From Bimastos eiseni (Eukaryota > Annelida > Clitellata > Crassiclitellata > Lumbricidae), in assembly GCA_959347315.1 (NCBI GenBank), contig OY365819.1:24196495-24260494 (forward strand): a stretch of DNA of 64,000 bases, in the 5' to 3' direction. Numbering within the stretch: the stretch's first letter is position 1; each line of letters opens with the position of its first letter. The position numbers and the translations under genes were made by a program. This document shows, one piece after another, positions 43,834 to 53,552 of the stretch. The notes under the pieces were generated by a model. It saw only the letters and a list, made by a program, of their open reading frames with translations. It made no database searches and was not told the origin of the DNA.

Positions 43834-44682
43834 GCTCATTTGGTCTCAGTTCATTTGGTCGCAGATAATTTGGTCGCAGTCGTTTTCGTCGCATTCATTT
43901 CGTCGAATTTCATTTCTGCTCAAATGGAAACTGCATGCTATGAAAGAAAAAAGATCTATTTAAGCAGAAGCTGGATTAATATAAAGACTTCCGCTTAATT
44001 GCAAGCTGGACCGATCAAAAGAGATCTTCTTAAATAGAAGCTGGATTGATGAGAGGCAATGCTGCTTAAATGAAAGCGGAATCAATGAAAATTATCGTAC
44101 CAGACACTTCGGCCCAGACAATTCTGCGAAGGACAATTCGGCGCCGTTAATCATTTAATCAATCCAGCTTCCATTTAATCAAGTCAATTTTCATCGCATC
44201 TAGCTTCTGCTTAGGTAAGATTCCCTTTATCGATCTAGCTCCCATTTGAGCAGAATTCTTTTCATCATATCCACCTCCCAGTTAAACATCGTTCTTTCCA
44301 TCACATCCATCTCCCATTTAAACGCAATTCTTTTCATTAATCCCGCTGCCAATTAGTATTTCTGTTCGTCGATCCAGTTTCCATTTAAGCATGATTTCGT
44401 TCATGGATACAGTTTCTTCTTACACAGTCTTTCTTTCATCGATCCCGGCTCTATTTCGTGTGCTTGGTTCTAGCCCATTTGATCAAGTGCCCTTTGATTG
44501 CGCCTTTTGATTTCCGCCCTCTTCATAGTAAACCTCAAATTAAACACATACGCATACAAAAAAGTTGGGTAGTTTATTTCAATAAAAATGCTACGAAATG
44601 AAGTGCGACGAAATGATATGCGACGAAATGAACTGCGACGAAATGATCTGCGACGAAGTTATCTTCGACGAAATGAACGGCA
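43834..44682. repeat. Fold-back element FB-E with FB-F core
   Basis: Left outer arm 43834-43916: units such as TCATTTGGTCGCAGATAA and TTCATTTCGTCGAA. Inner forward 35-bp repeats lie at 43920-44095. A short central array at 44101-44148 consists of CAGACAATTCTGCGA and AGGACAATTCGGCGC. Inverted inner repeats run 44155-44480, and the right outer arm 44588-44682 is GCGACGAAATGAACT repeated with a 15-bp period. The two arms are inverted copies of one another, giving a fold-back of ~0.85 kb. Confidence 0.75.
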
Positions 44683-44807
44683 ACCCTGCAAGAGGTGGTA
44701 TGGCTCTATAAATGCTCCACAAAATTGCATGATTCAAATGATTGTTGTGATGATGATGACGGCGATGTCAATGTCCATGGCCATGTCCGTTGTCAATAAT
44801 GTCGATG

Positions 44808-44834
44808 ATGTCGATGATGATGATGATGATGATG

Positions 44835-44870
<36 letters not shown>
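44808..44870. repeat. (GAT)n(AAT)n microsatellite
   Basis: GATGATGAT passes into AATAATAAT and ends at AAAAATGCTACG, joining the second E array. Confidence 0.9.
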
Positions 44871-44871
<1 letters not shown>

Positions 44872-44962
44872 TGCTACGAAATGAAGTGCGACGAAATGAT
44901 ATGCGACGAAATGAACTGCGACGAATTGATCTGCGACGAAGTTATCTTCGACGAAATGAAAC
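44872..44962 (+). repeat. Second copy of the E 15-bp array
   Basis: The six-unit array GCGACGAAATGANNT with its irregular last units (GCGACGAAGTTATCT, TCGACGAAATGAA) repeats 44588-44670 almost exactly, including the preceding AAAAATGCTACG. It marks the 5' edge of the R2-like LINE. Confidence 0.85.
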
Positions 44963-44965
44963 TCA

Positions 44966-46847
44966 GATGAGTCAAAAACCTTGTAAGGGCCAGGGGGTTT
45001 GCGGGGTGTGTTGGTTGTCCTTCAAAACCCATGCCTCACATGGCACGATGCACCGGCACGGCCCTCGAACCGCCCCTTGTCCAGGTTCCGACCAGCCACC
45101 GGCGGACGGCCCTTTAAAGCATAATACCACAAAACAGTCGTCTTCTACCACTAGCATGCAGATCTCTTACTCACGGGAGCTGTCGACGGACGTTGGGCCG
45201 ATCGCTTCTCAGCTCTCACATCCTGCTTCACCCGGTCTTCTGATTAAGAGAATCCCAAAAGCAGCAAGGCCATCTTGTGCTGCTCTCCTGGCCGATATAA
45301 TCCAAGCAATTGTAAGAGAACCAAATTGCATTGCAAAATGGTTCGATTTGCTGGCCTTCGGTGGAACTGTACTAGTGAAGCCAAGAGGAGGTGGACGAAA
45401 GCACAACATGACCAAGATGATTTTGTCCCGCATTACTGAATGGGGACTGCAGGGGCCAGACCAGTCGACTAACGATGAATTGCCACTGACGTCAAGTCGT
45501 AAGCTCAAGTCCGCTAAATGCGACCACGCCAGGTATTTAGCCTCAACAGTTGCAAGCAAGCTGGAGGAAAGCAATTTCAATGCAGCCATCCGTCTCATCT
45601 GCAGCGAGGATAAACCGGCGCTGGACACACCGGAAACTCTGGCCGCGCTTAAGAAAAAGCACCCGCCTGCACCAGTGGACAGGAGAACACCGTGTGATCC
45701 AGACAGTTCCGATCGCTTCATCCCGCTTCAAGTTTCTAAAGAAGATGTCGATAGGGCAATCTCCTCTTTCCCTGCGGATTCGGCTGGTGGTCCAGATGGC
45801 ATAACTCCACAACACTTAAAGGATCTGATGGCCTATGGAGTAGATGACAACATCGGGCAACATCTATCTGACCTTGTCAATCTGCTCCTAAAGGGAGGTC
45901 CATCCGAAGAGGTGAATGAGGTCATCTATGGGGCAAACCTTTTAGCCCTGAGCAAGAAGGACGGAGACATAAGACCGATCGCCGTGGGCTACACACGGCG
46001 TCGTCTGGCGGCAAAGTGCGCTAATTCGCATGCGGTAACAAGGCTGTCTCAACTGCTCGCCCCCATTCAGCTTGGGGTAGGCATTCCAGGAGGCGCTGAG
46101 GCAGCTGTCCATGCGACACGTCGTTGGATTTCCACAATGCCTGAGGACAGCGTCCTAGTAAAGCTCGACTTCGCCAATGCCTTTAACACTCTGCGCAGAG
46201 ATTGTCTTCTAGAGGCAGTTGCTAGAGAGATCCCAGAACTCTACCACTTTGCTCACGCTGCCTATTCAAACCGTCCACTGTTGCGCTATGGCTCAAACAC
46301 AATTCGATCCGAAGAAGGAACGCAGCAAGGCGATCCTTTGGGACCTCTGGAATTCAGTCTTGTGCTGCAACCGATTCTGATGAAGCTTCGTTCGGATCTG
46401 CGTATCGGATATCTGGATGACCTGACATTGGGAGGTAACAAGGAAACAGTGGCCGACGACGTTCAATTAATCGAGCAGGAATCAAAGAATCTGGGATTGC
46501 TATTGAACCGCAGCAAATGCGAAATCGCGTGTCACAACACCCAGAAGCCGAACAATGACCCTGCGTTCCAAGAGTTCACGAGCATAGCCCTCGAGGACAT
46601 GACCTTGTTGGGTGCACCTCTAATTTCAGGTCCAGCTGTGAACATGGTCGTTAATTCAAAGGCCAATGACCTCGAGAGGGCAATCGGAAGATTGTCCTTG
46701 CTTTATACACATGACGCTCTGGTTCTGCTGAGAAACAGTCTAAGTGTACCGAAGCTCTTGTACAGTCTGCGCACAGCCGTCTGCGCTGATTGCCCGGGCT
46801 TGGCTCGGTTTGATCAGCTGCTGAGAGAAGGACTGTCAACCATTTAA
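44966..46847 (+). CDS. R2-like LINE polyprotein: zinc finger and reverse transcriptase (ends at a single stop)
   Basis: Near the start is CGVCWLSFKTHASHGTMHRH, a C2H2-like finger, followed by APCPGS. The pre-RT region (SYSRELSTDVGPIA, KRIPKAARPSCAALL) leads to RT blocks GGPDGITPQHLKDL (about 45790), NLLALSKKDGDIRPIAVG (45935), motif A VKLDFANAFNTLRRD (46158), motif B EGTQQGDPLGPLEF (46313) and the catalytic GYLDDLTLGG (46408). The thumb follows to LREGLSTI, then TAA. The frame continues beyond in the same phase, so a single nonsense change divides one ancestral ORF. The N-terminal Met is not certain because the open frame extends upstream into microsatellite sequence. Confidence 0.85.
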
Positions 46848-47879
46848 AATGTGGACCTTGACAATGAGCGTTGGCTGCAGGTTTCTTTGCCGGTGAGAGA
46901 TGGTGGTCTGGGAGTTCGTTGTGCATCTACGCTGGCACTTTCTGCCTTTCTGGCTTCTGCTGCTAGTACAAGCGAACTCCAGGCATGCATCCTACCAACA
47001 GAGTCTGCTGAGGAACCATATGAACTTGCGAGTTCAGCACTCAACGCTTGGAAGACCCTGACAGATGCAGAACCACCAACAGGAGCAGCGAGTCATCGCC
47101 AGAAAGAATGGGACCTCCGATTCACAGACAAGGCATGGAAAGGTCTGCTGGATTCCAATAACAATCCATGCGTCCGTGCTCGCCTGCTGGCCTCACGAGC
47201 ACCTCATTCTGGAGACTGGATGCTAGCGCCCCCTGTGACTGCCCTAGGCCTGCGCCTCTCAAACGAGGATGTACGATTGGCAGCCGGGTTGAGGCTAGGA
47301 ACGACGCTCTGCGAGCCACATTTGTGTCACCAATGTCAAGAGAGCGTCGACGCAAAAGGGCTCCATGGACTAATTTGTAGAAGAGGCAGCGGAAAACATC
47401 AACGACATAGCATGTTGAACGATGTCATCTGGAGAGCTCTTGGCAGGGCGAAGATTCCAGCGCAAAAGGAACCTATCGGCTTGCTAAGAGAAGATGGAAA
47501 GCGACCGGACGGCGTCACGCTCATTCCTTGGACACGTGGTCGATGTCTGGCATGGGATGTGACAGTGCCCGACACCTACGCCAAGTCACATCTTGTCGAC
47601 ACATCTATCAGAGCTGGCGAAGCAGCCGAACGCGCAGCTAATACGAAGAGGGCCAAGTATTCCACCATAACCAACACCCACGACTTCGTAGCCCTCTCCT
47701 TGGAATCCGGCGGCGCTTGGAGCAGTGAAGAACTGCAGTTCATCTCAGAGTTGGGTAGTCGAACGAGTGCTGCAACCCACGATCCAATGGAGACGTCATT
47801 TCTGTTCCAACGTATCTCGGTTGTTCTTCAGCGTGGGAACGCAGCCTGCCTCTTCGGGACATTGCCAACACTCACTTAG
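46848..47879 (+). CDS. R2-like LINE C-terminal part: CCHC motif and restriction-like endonuclease
   Basis: In phase with the RT but after the stop. It begins NVDLDNERWLQVSLPVRDGG and continues to CHQCQESVDAKGLHGLIC, the conserved cysteine-histidine motif that precedes the nuclease in R2-type elements. The nuclease has KRPDGVTLIP (about 47500) and CLAWDVTVPDT (about 47550), matching the PD...D-x-K/V pattern of restriction-like endonucleases that nick the target DNA. The last residues are LFGTLPTLT. All residues I expect are present. Confidence 0.85.
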   Translation, partial: NVDLDNERWLQVSLPVRDGGLGVRCASTLALSAFLASAASTSELQACILPTESAEEPYELASSALNAWKTLTDAEPPTGAASHRQKEWDLRFTDKAWKGLLDSNNNPCVRARLLASRAPHSGDWMLAPPVTALGLRLSNEDVRLAAGLRLGTTLCEPHLCHQCQESVDAKGLHGLICRRGSGKHQRHSMLNDVIWRALGRAKIPAQKEPIGLLREDGKRPDGVTLIPWTRGRCLAWDVTVPDTYAKSHLVDTSIRAGEAAERAANTKRAKYSTITNTHDFVALSLESGGAWSSEELQFISELGSRTSAATHDPMETSFLFQRISVVLQRGNAACLFGTLPTLT

Positions 47880-47912
47880 CTCATCATGGGCGATAACAGC
47901 ATAATGTGAAAC

Positions 47913-47916
<4 letters not shown>

Positions 47917-47994
<78 letters not shown>

Positions 47995-48048
47995 TTAATA
48001 ATAATAATAATAATAAAATTAATAATAATAATAATAATAATAATAATG
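47917..48048. repeat. (AAT)n tail/microsatellite
   Basis: About 130 bp of AAT repeats with three ACATT/AAATT interruptions. It starts right after the LINE 3' UTR, so it is the element tail or an expansion of it. Confidence 0.95.
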
Positions 48049-48074
48049 TCAATGTGGTGATGATAATGATGATT

Positions 48075-48190
48075 ATCATGATGATGTTGGTGTGCATATT
48101 ATTATATACCGACAACGTTACCTCAATGATTTGATCTGGTGACAATTACAATCCCAAAAAATATTATTTCAATATAAACACGAGGTTTCT
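48075..48190 (+). repeat. Dispersed repeat shared with 35178-35340
   Basis: GATGATGTTGGTGTGCATAT followed by TGATTTGATCTGGTGACAAT, as at 35.2 kb. Non-coding. Confidence 0.5.
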
Positions 48191-48194
48191 GCAG

Positions 48195-48820
48195 AAGCCT
48201 TATCGTTTCTGTTGTGTTTCACTGCACAAGCGCCCATTGTGCTGCTTAACATATATATTTTTATATTAAGTGAACACAATGACTACTTTGTTTGTTTGAT
48301 ACTATTTTCTTTATCATAATAAACTTTTCTAGTTAAAAACGTTTATTCCTACTTTAAAAATCTGTCATCAAATCAATGAAAGTTACCATTGTAACGCAAA
48401 ACATAATTATGTGAAAGATTGAAGTCGTCCCATTCCATTATTCGGTTAATAAGCAGGATGTCAATTTATTGGTGTCTATTTCTAGAAAAGAAATTTGTGA
48501 CTCGTCGTTACAAACTTTTGTTGCTGCGACTCAATGTTTGACAATCGCTCTTGTAAATAGTTCATAGTTATATAGAAACACTTAGGGCTGTCGAAAGAGC
48601 GATCATGCGTCATGGCGAGACACAATCCAGATTGGCCTGGGAACAACTTATTCTTCAAACAGCGTACTGTTAGAAGCCAATCCCTCTCCCTCCTACTCTC
48701 CTTTCTCTTCCATTTGGTAAGTTCATATGAAGACGATCAGGTGCTTCAGTTAGTTAGTCACGAACCACTTTTCCACAAACAATTAAAACTAACACAACAA
48801 AGCACAACGGCAACAACCTA
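48195..48820. repeat. Segmental duplication, copy 2
   Basis: The counterpart of 42555-42915 plus 43505-43830, without the 0.6-kb insertion. At the empty site the sequence reads GTTATATAGAAACACTTAGG. Together the two copies flank the fold-back element and the R2-like LINE. Confidence 0.7.
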
Positions 48821-48849
48821 AACATTGAAACTAATACCGCGATACTTAA

Positions 48850-48885
48850 TACGGGGTCCGTTAGATAGTCCGAGGGTTCCATACT
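48850..48885. repeat. Fold-back word A, isolated
   Basis: GTCCGTTAGATAGTCCGAGG matches the TTCGATAGTCCGAAGG words at 51076-51102. A solo arm remnant. Confidence 0.5.
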
Positions 48886-48889
48886 CCTA

Positions 48890-49395
48890 TCATGGGCAAC
48901 TTTATTTATTTACTTGTGTGTATGTTGATTTACGATGCTGAACTGTACACCCGAAATGTAGCGCCCATCGTTAGCTTCGCTATCACTGTCATTCTTCAGT
49001 GTCCTGGCCAAGTACCTGTATATACATATATGATACCCTAATCTATATCCCTATTTCTCGATCTGAGTTCCGCAGCTATTCTTGCTGTACGTAAATCTCT
49101 AAATCACAATATCTCAATACTTCAATGACTCGATACCGCAGCCTTTTGGTGTACGTGGATTCATAAATAATTTCCTTAATCTATAGGTAACGATGAGTTC
49201 TACATCTATCAAACTGCACAATCAGCAAAGTAATCAACAACACCACAATTGGCTCCATTAGGGAATTAGTAATCTAGCTCACATGGACACCCGATAAGCG
49301 ACTCATAAATAGCTTTCATCAGCTTCTTATCATTTCGCTCACGAATATAAGAACCAGACTAAATCAACCTTGCCAGTGAAGATAATCAATAATAA
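48890..49395. other. No gene recognised
   Basis: AT-rich non-coding sequence upstream of the CR1 element. TGTAGCGCCCATCG at 48958 resembles the dispersed GCGCCC block. Nothing else seen. Confidence 0.45.
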
Positions 49396-49399
49396 GTTA

Positions 49400-50600
49400 A
49401 CTTAGCAATTAAAGAAAAACTGGATGAAGGCAAAGCGGTGGATTATAGTGTTTTTGGACTTTGCGAAAGCTTTTGATAAAGTTCCACACATAAGGTTGGA
49501 AAGAAAACTGAAGGCAGGAGGAATAGGAGGAAATTTGCTCAAATGGATAGGAAATTGGTTAAAAGACAGAAGGCAAAGGGTAGGAATTAGAGGAAAATTC
49601 TCTGAATGGTTGAGAGTAATGAGTGGAGTGCCACAAAGGTCGGTTTTAGGACCGCTGCTCTTCATATTGTTTATTAACGATATCGACATACGAATAATCT
49701 CAAAAATCTCAAAATTTGCTGATGATACAAAATTATGTAGAAAGGTAAACAAATGGGAAGACGCAGAGATCCTGAGAAAAGACTTGCAGAGACTGTTCCA
49801 GTGGTCAGAAGACTGGCAGATGATGTTCAACACAGAAAAATGTTCTGTTGTACATATGGGAAAGAGAAATGAAAAATTTCAATATACATTAGGAGGATTG
49901 AATAAAAGAGAATCGGAAGAAGAAAGAAACCTAGGGGTGGTCATACATAGTAGTGCAAAGCCATCAAGGCAATGTTCAGGGGCAGCAAAAAAGGCCAACC
50001 AGGTGTTAGGAATGATCAAAAGAACAATAGTCAGCAGAGAGAGAAAAATAATTCTCGAGTTATATAAAACACTGGTCAGACCAAACCTTGAGTACTGTGT
50101 ACAAGCATGGAATCCATACTTGAAACAAGATATCGAGAAATTAGAAACAATACAGAAGAGAGCAACGAAAATGATAAAAGGATACGCAATCTAAAATACG
50201 AGGATAGATTGAAGAGATGTGGATTGACAACAATGGAGAGAAGAAGAACAAGAGGAGACTTGATTGAAACTTAAAAAATAATGACAGAGAAAGACACACT
50301 ACCAGTACAACAGTTTTTCACATTTACCATGGACAATAAAACCAGAGGTCACAGATACAAGATATATAAAAGACCAGCAGGTATATGGATGCAAAGATTT
50401 TATAGTTCAAGGGTGGTAAATGCATGGAATGAGTTAGATGAAGAGACCGTTGCAGTTCATTCAGTTAAGGCATTCAAGGAGAAATTGAAGAAATGTGGGT
50501 ATTAGAAAGAAGTAACGAGGAAACAAAGGAACAAAAAGGAGTGGCTCTTACACAGATATGATCTTCTGAGCCACTATAAAAATGTTATGTTATGTTAATC
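49400..50600 (+). mobile_element. CR1-type LINE, 5'-truncated, fairly young
   Basis: The main frame 49424-50194 encodes the RT from motif A, FLDFAKAFDKVPH, through motif B SGVPQRSVLGPLLFILFIND (the usual QGS is QRS here), catalytic KFADDTKLCRKV, LGVVIHSSAKPSRQ and LVRPNLEYCVQAWNPYLKQD, IQKRATKMIKG. After a small frame change at 50190 the C-terminus continues (50281-50505): FFTFTMDNKTRGHRYK, VVNAWNELDEETV, FKEKLKKCGY. The 3' UTR ends with ATGTTATGTTATGTTA, a TGTTA-repeat tail. Few changes, so the insertion is probably recent. Confidence 0.9.
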
Positions 50601-50604
50601 ATGA

Positions 50605-51070
50605 CAATGTTCATCAATCATAAGTTCATAACTACTTAATCATCCTTAATCATCAATGACCTAATACTCGTCTTATAATCCTGCTCATAAAGGTGAGCCT
50701 CACGGGGCTACAATAATTCAAGAGCATAGTCTCGATGATAATAATAAAAATAATAATAATATTGATATTTCAAATAAACTACATAATAATAAGTTCGCAA
50801 TATAATAATAAGAATCACGTTACACAGACTTAACCTCGTATGAACTGAACCGTCAAGAGCCGACTATACACCTAGGTGAGCTAAGGCATGCAGTCACAGA
50901 AGCCGATCCTAGAAAAGCTACTTCTTAGAAGATGGCCCACCACAGGTGCCAAATATACTAGGAAGGTAGGAACCACTCAGATTCTGCTGACCAATAGAAT
51001 TGCCTTAATATTTATAATATATAACTTCTAGCATAATGATAATTATGATAATCCGAAGATTAGTGTAAAC
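50605..51070. other. No gene recognised
   Basis: AT-rich sequence with short AATAAT runs. No coding frame or repeat family identified. Confidence 0.45.
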
Positions 51071-51075
51071 TCGAG

Positions 51076-51778
51076 AGTCCTTAGGGTTCGATAGTCCGAA
51101 GGCTTTATAAGCATACTCCGACATCGATCGGGTATTCATTCTTTCAGTTGCTAGTACGAGAATTTGTATGGCGCCTCAAAACAGTAAAGCTTGTTGAAAC
51201 AGAAGTTGGAGTAAAGAGTAATGATTTTCCTACTTTGGGTGATCATTAATAACTTGAAAAAGTAGAAAGTGGATTGATGAAAGGAATCATGCGAAACTGG
51301 AAGCTGGATCGATGAAAATATCGTGCTTTAGTAGAAGCTGGATTGATGACAGTAGCCTATGCCGTCGTGATTGAAGTGGAATCGATTAATAGAATGGACC
51401 GTGTATGCAAGAACTTTATTTATGAAAAAATATACCTAAATGGAAGTTGGATAAATGAAAGGGATTTTATTCTTAAGTAGACCTAGTAGCTGAATTGATC
51501 ACATAAATAATGCTGTTTCAGGATGGTTCTGCGTTTTTCTTGAGTAGGTCTACATTGCTTGCAATAATGTTCATAACAATAAAATACGCTATATGTTTTG
51601 GGTCAAATTTCACAAAACTAAACTACGCTAAAATACACATTTATTCCGTTTAAATGGAAGCGGTAATGATGAGAAGATTATAACTAGCACCTTCGGTCCT
51701 TCGGACTATCGAACCTTCGGACTATCGAACCTTCGGACTATTGAACCTCTGGACTATTGAACCTTTGAACTATCGATA
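51076..51778. repeat. Fold-back element FB-A
   Basis: Left arm 51076-51102: AGGGTTCGATAGTCCGAAGG. Inner forward ~35-bp units at about 51180-51520 (AAGCTGGATTGATGACAGTA, GAAGTTGGATAAATGAAAGG) and a last one near 51655. Right arm 51689-51778: five tandem CCTTCGGACTATCGAA words, period 16, inverted relative to the left arm. The right arm is followed at once by the words of family B. Confidence 0.7.
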
Positions 51779-51787
51779 CAGAATCCT

Positions 51788-51846
51788 TAATACCACGACA
51801 GTTATTACATGATATTTAGTCCCATCGACAATTAATACCGACGACA
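51788..51846. repeat. Fold-back word B, isolated arm
   Basis: ACCACGACAGTTATTAC, then ATCGACAATTAATACCGACG; these are inverted versions of the words at 54121-54266. It lies between FB-A and FB-C. Confidence 0.55.
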
Positions 51847-51895
51847 TCTAGGCCTATTACCAACAACATTATAATCCAGCACATTTTGATGGCAT

Positions 51896-53535
51896 CCGAT
51901 GAAAATGTCGCAAGATAAATGTCGCGAGCAAAAATGTCGCAATCAAAATATCGCAATTAAAACTAAAGCACGTCAATAATGTCGCACGATAAAAATATAT
52001 CGCAGGTAAAAATGTCGCATTTAAAAATTTTGCACGTTCATAAGGTTGACCGATATTAAATAATATCGTCAATAAAATGTCACATATGCATAAATTCTGC
52101 TTAAGTGGAAGCTGGATCGATGAAAATAACCGTGCTTAAGTTGAAACTGAATCGACTCAAGGAATTATGTTCAACTGGAAGCTGAATTGATTAAAACAAT
52201 CCTTATTTAAATAGGAGTTTGATCGAAGACAAGAATATTGCTTTAATAGGAGCTGGATTAATTAGTAACGTTCTTATTCGAATAGAAGTTAGACCGATGA
52301 AGGTATTATTACATGAATAGAAGCTGGACAGATTAAATTGGTTGTTCTTTAAATGGAAATTGGATCGATGAAAATATGCATGTCGAACTTGAAGCTAGAT
52401 TGATAAAATAATGTCATTTAAGCGGAAGCGGGAATCAAGAAAAGCTTCTTGCTTAATTAGAAGCTGAATCTTTAAAATGAATAACAGTCTCACTATAGGC
52501 CGGATTGATGAAAAGAATGCCGTCAAAGTAAAAGCGGGAGTGAGGAAAATGTCCATGTATAGTTAAAAGATGGATTGTTGAAATTAATAATGTCCATGGT
52601 GGATTGAGGAAAATGTGTCGGTCAAGCATATTCGAGAATGATGAAAAGATGTATGCTTGACTAGAAGTCAGATCTTTGAAATAAATTAAGTCCAACTAGA
52701 GCGGGTTTGATTAAATAAATTTCGCTTAATTGGAAGCGGGATTCATTCCAACTTCCATTTAAATGGCTAGTGCTTCTGCTCTTAGGGAATGTTTCTCTCA
52801 TTAATCCAGATTATTATTTTAAGCAATAACGCTTTCATCAATCCAACTCCCATTTAAAGACGATTTTTTCATTAATCCATTTAAGCAGTATTTCTTCCAC
52901 TGATAAAATTTTAATTCAAAGACTATTTTTATTTGATCAATCCAGCTTCTATTTAAGCAATATTTCTTTCATCGATCCAGCTTTTAGTTGGGTACAAAAC
53001 TCTGTGTCAATCCAGTTTCAACATAAGCACAATTATTTTCATTGATCCAGCTTCCACCTCGGCAGAATTGTCTCCTCGGTACCGCTCCTACTTAGCCGTG
53101 ATTTTTTTCATCAATGCATCTTCTTATTGAAGAAAATTAGTTTCTTCATTCCAACTTCTGATTAATCATTAAACATTTCATCAATGCAGCGTTTAATTAA
53201 ACAAGATTCTATTAATTATTCCAGCTTCGACTTAAGCAAGGATTCTTTTAATCAGTCCAGCTTTTATATCAGATTGGGAGAGCATGATAGTTGCAAGAAA
53301 ATGTCAAAATAAACTACGGCTTACCAAAGTTCGTTATACGCATAAAACAGACATACATGTAGTTCGCATTATAAATAATCAATAATATAATTATTATTAA
53401 TTAAAATGGCCAATACAATGTGACATTTTAACTTGCGATATTATTATCGTGCGACATTATTAACGTGCGACATTTTTGATTGCGAAAGTTTGATTGCGAC
53501 ATTTTTATTCGCGACATTTTTCTTGAGACATGTTC
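51896..53535. repeat. Fold-back element FB-C, most complete example
   Basis: Left outer arm 51899-52035: AAAAATGTCGCAATC-type words, about eight. Inner forward units run from 52085 to about 52740 (GGAAGCTGGATCGATGAAAA, TAGAAGCTGGACAGATTAAA). The orientation flips near 52745 and inverted units continue to about 53270 (AATCCAGCTTCTATTTAAGC). Right outer arm 53420-53532: GCGACATTTTTGATT, GCGACATTTTTATTC and GCGACATTTTTCTTG, 15-bp period, inverted relative to the left arm. It contains no open frame of note, so it is non-autonomous. Confidence 0.75.
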
Positions 53536-53552
53536 ATAGTGAACCCACTTTT

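Larger units (their letters stand above)
44963..48050 (+). mobile_element. R2-like LINE with restriction-like endonuclease, nearly full length
   Basis: One long reading frame runs from about 44963 to 47879 with a single in-frame TAA at 46845-46847. It encodes an N-terminal zinc-finger-like segment, RT and a C-terminal restriction-like endonuclease, the plan of R2/NeSL-group elements. A 3' UTR of about 38 bp ends in a long AAT tail. A decayed partial copy lies at 31587-33060 on the minus strand. The exact 5' end is unclear; it is placed after the fold-back array. Confidence 0.88.

Noticed and set aside
47876..48145. Poly-leucine frame on the minus strand
   Set aside because: Translation of the AAT repeat after the LINE; not a gene.
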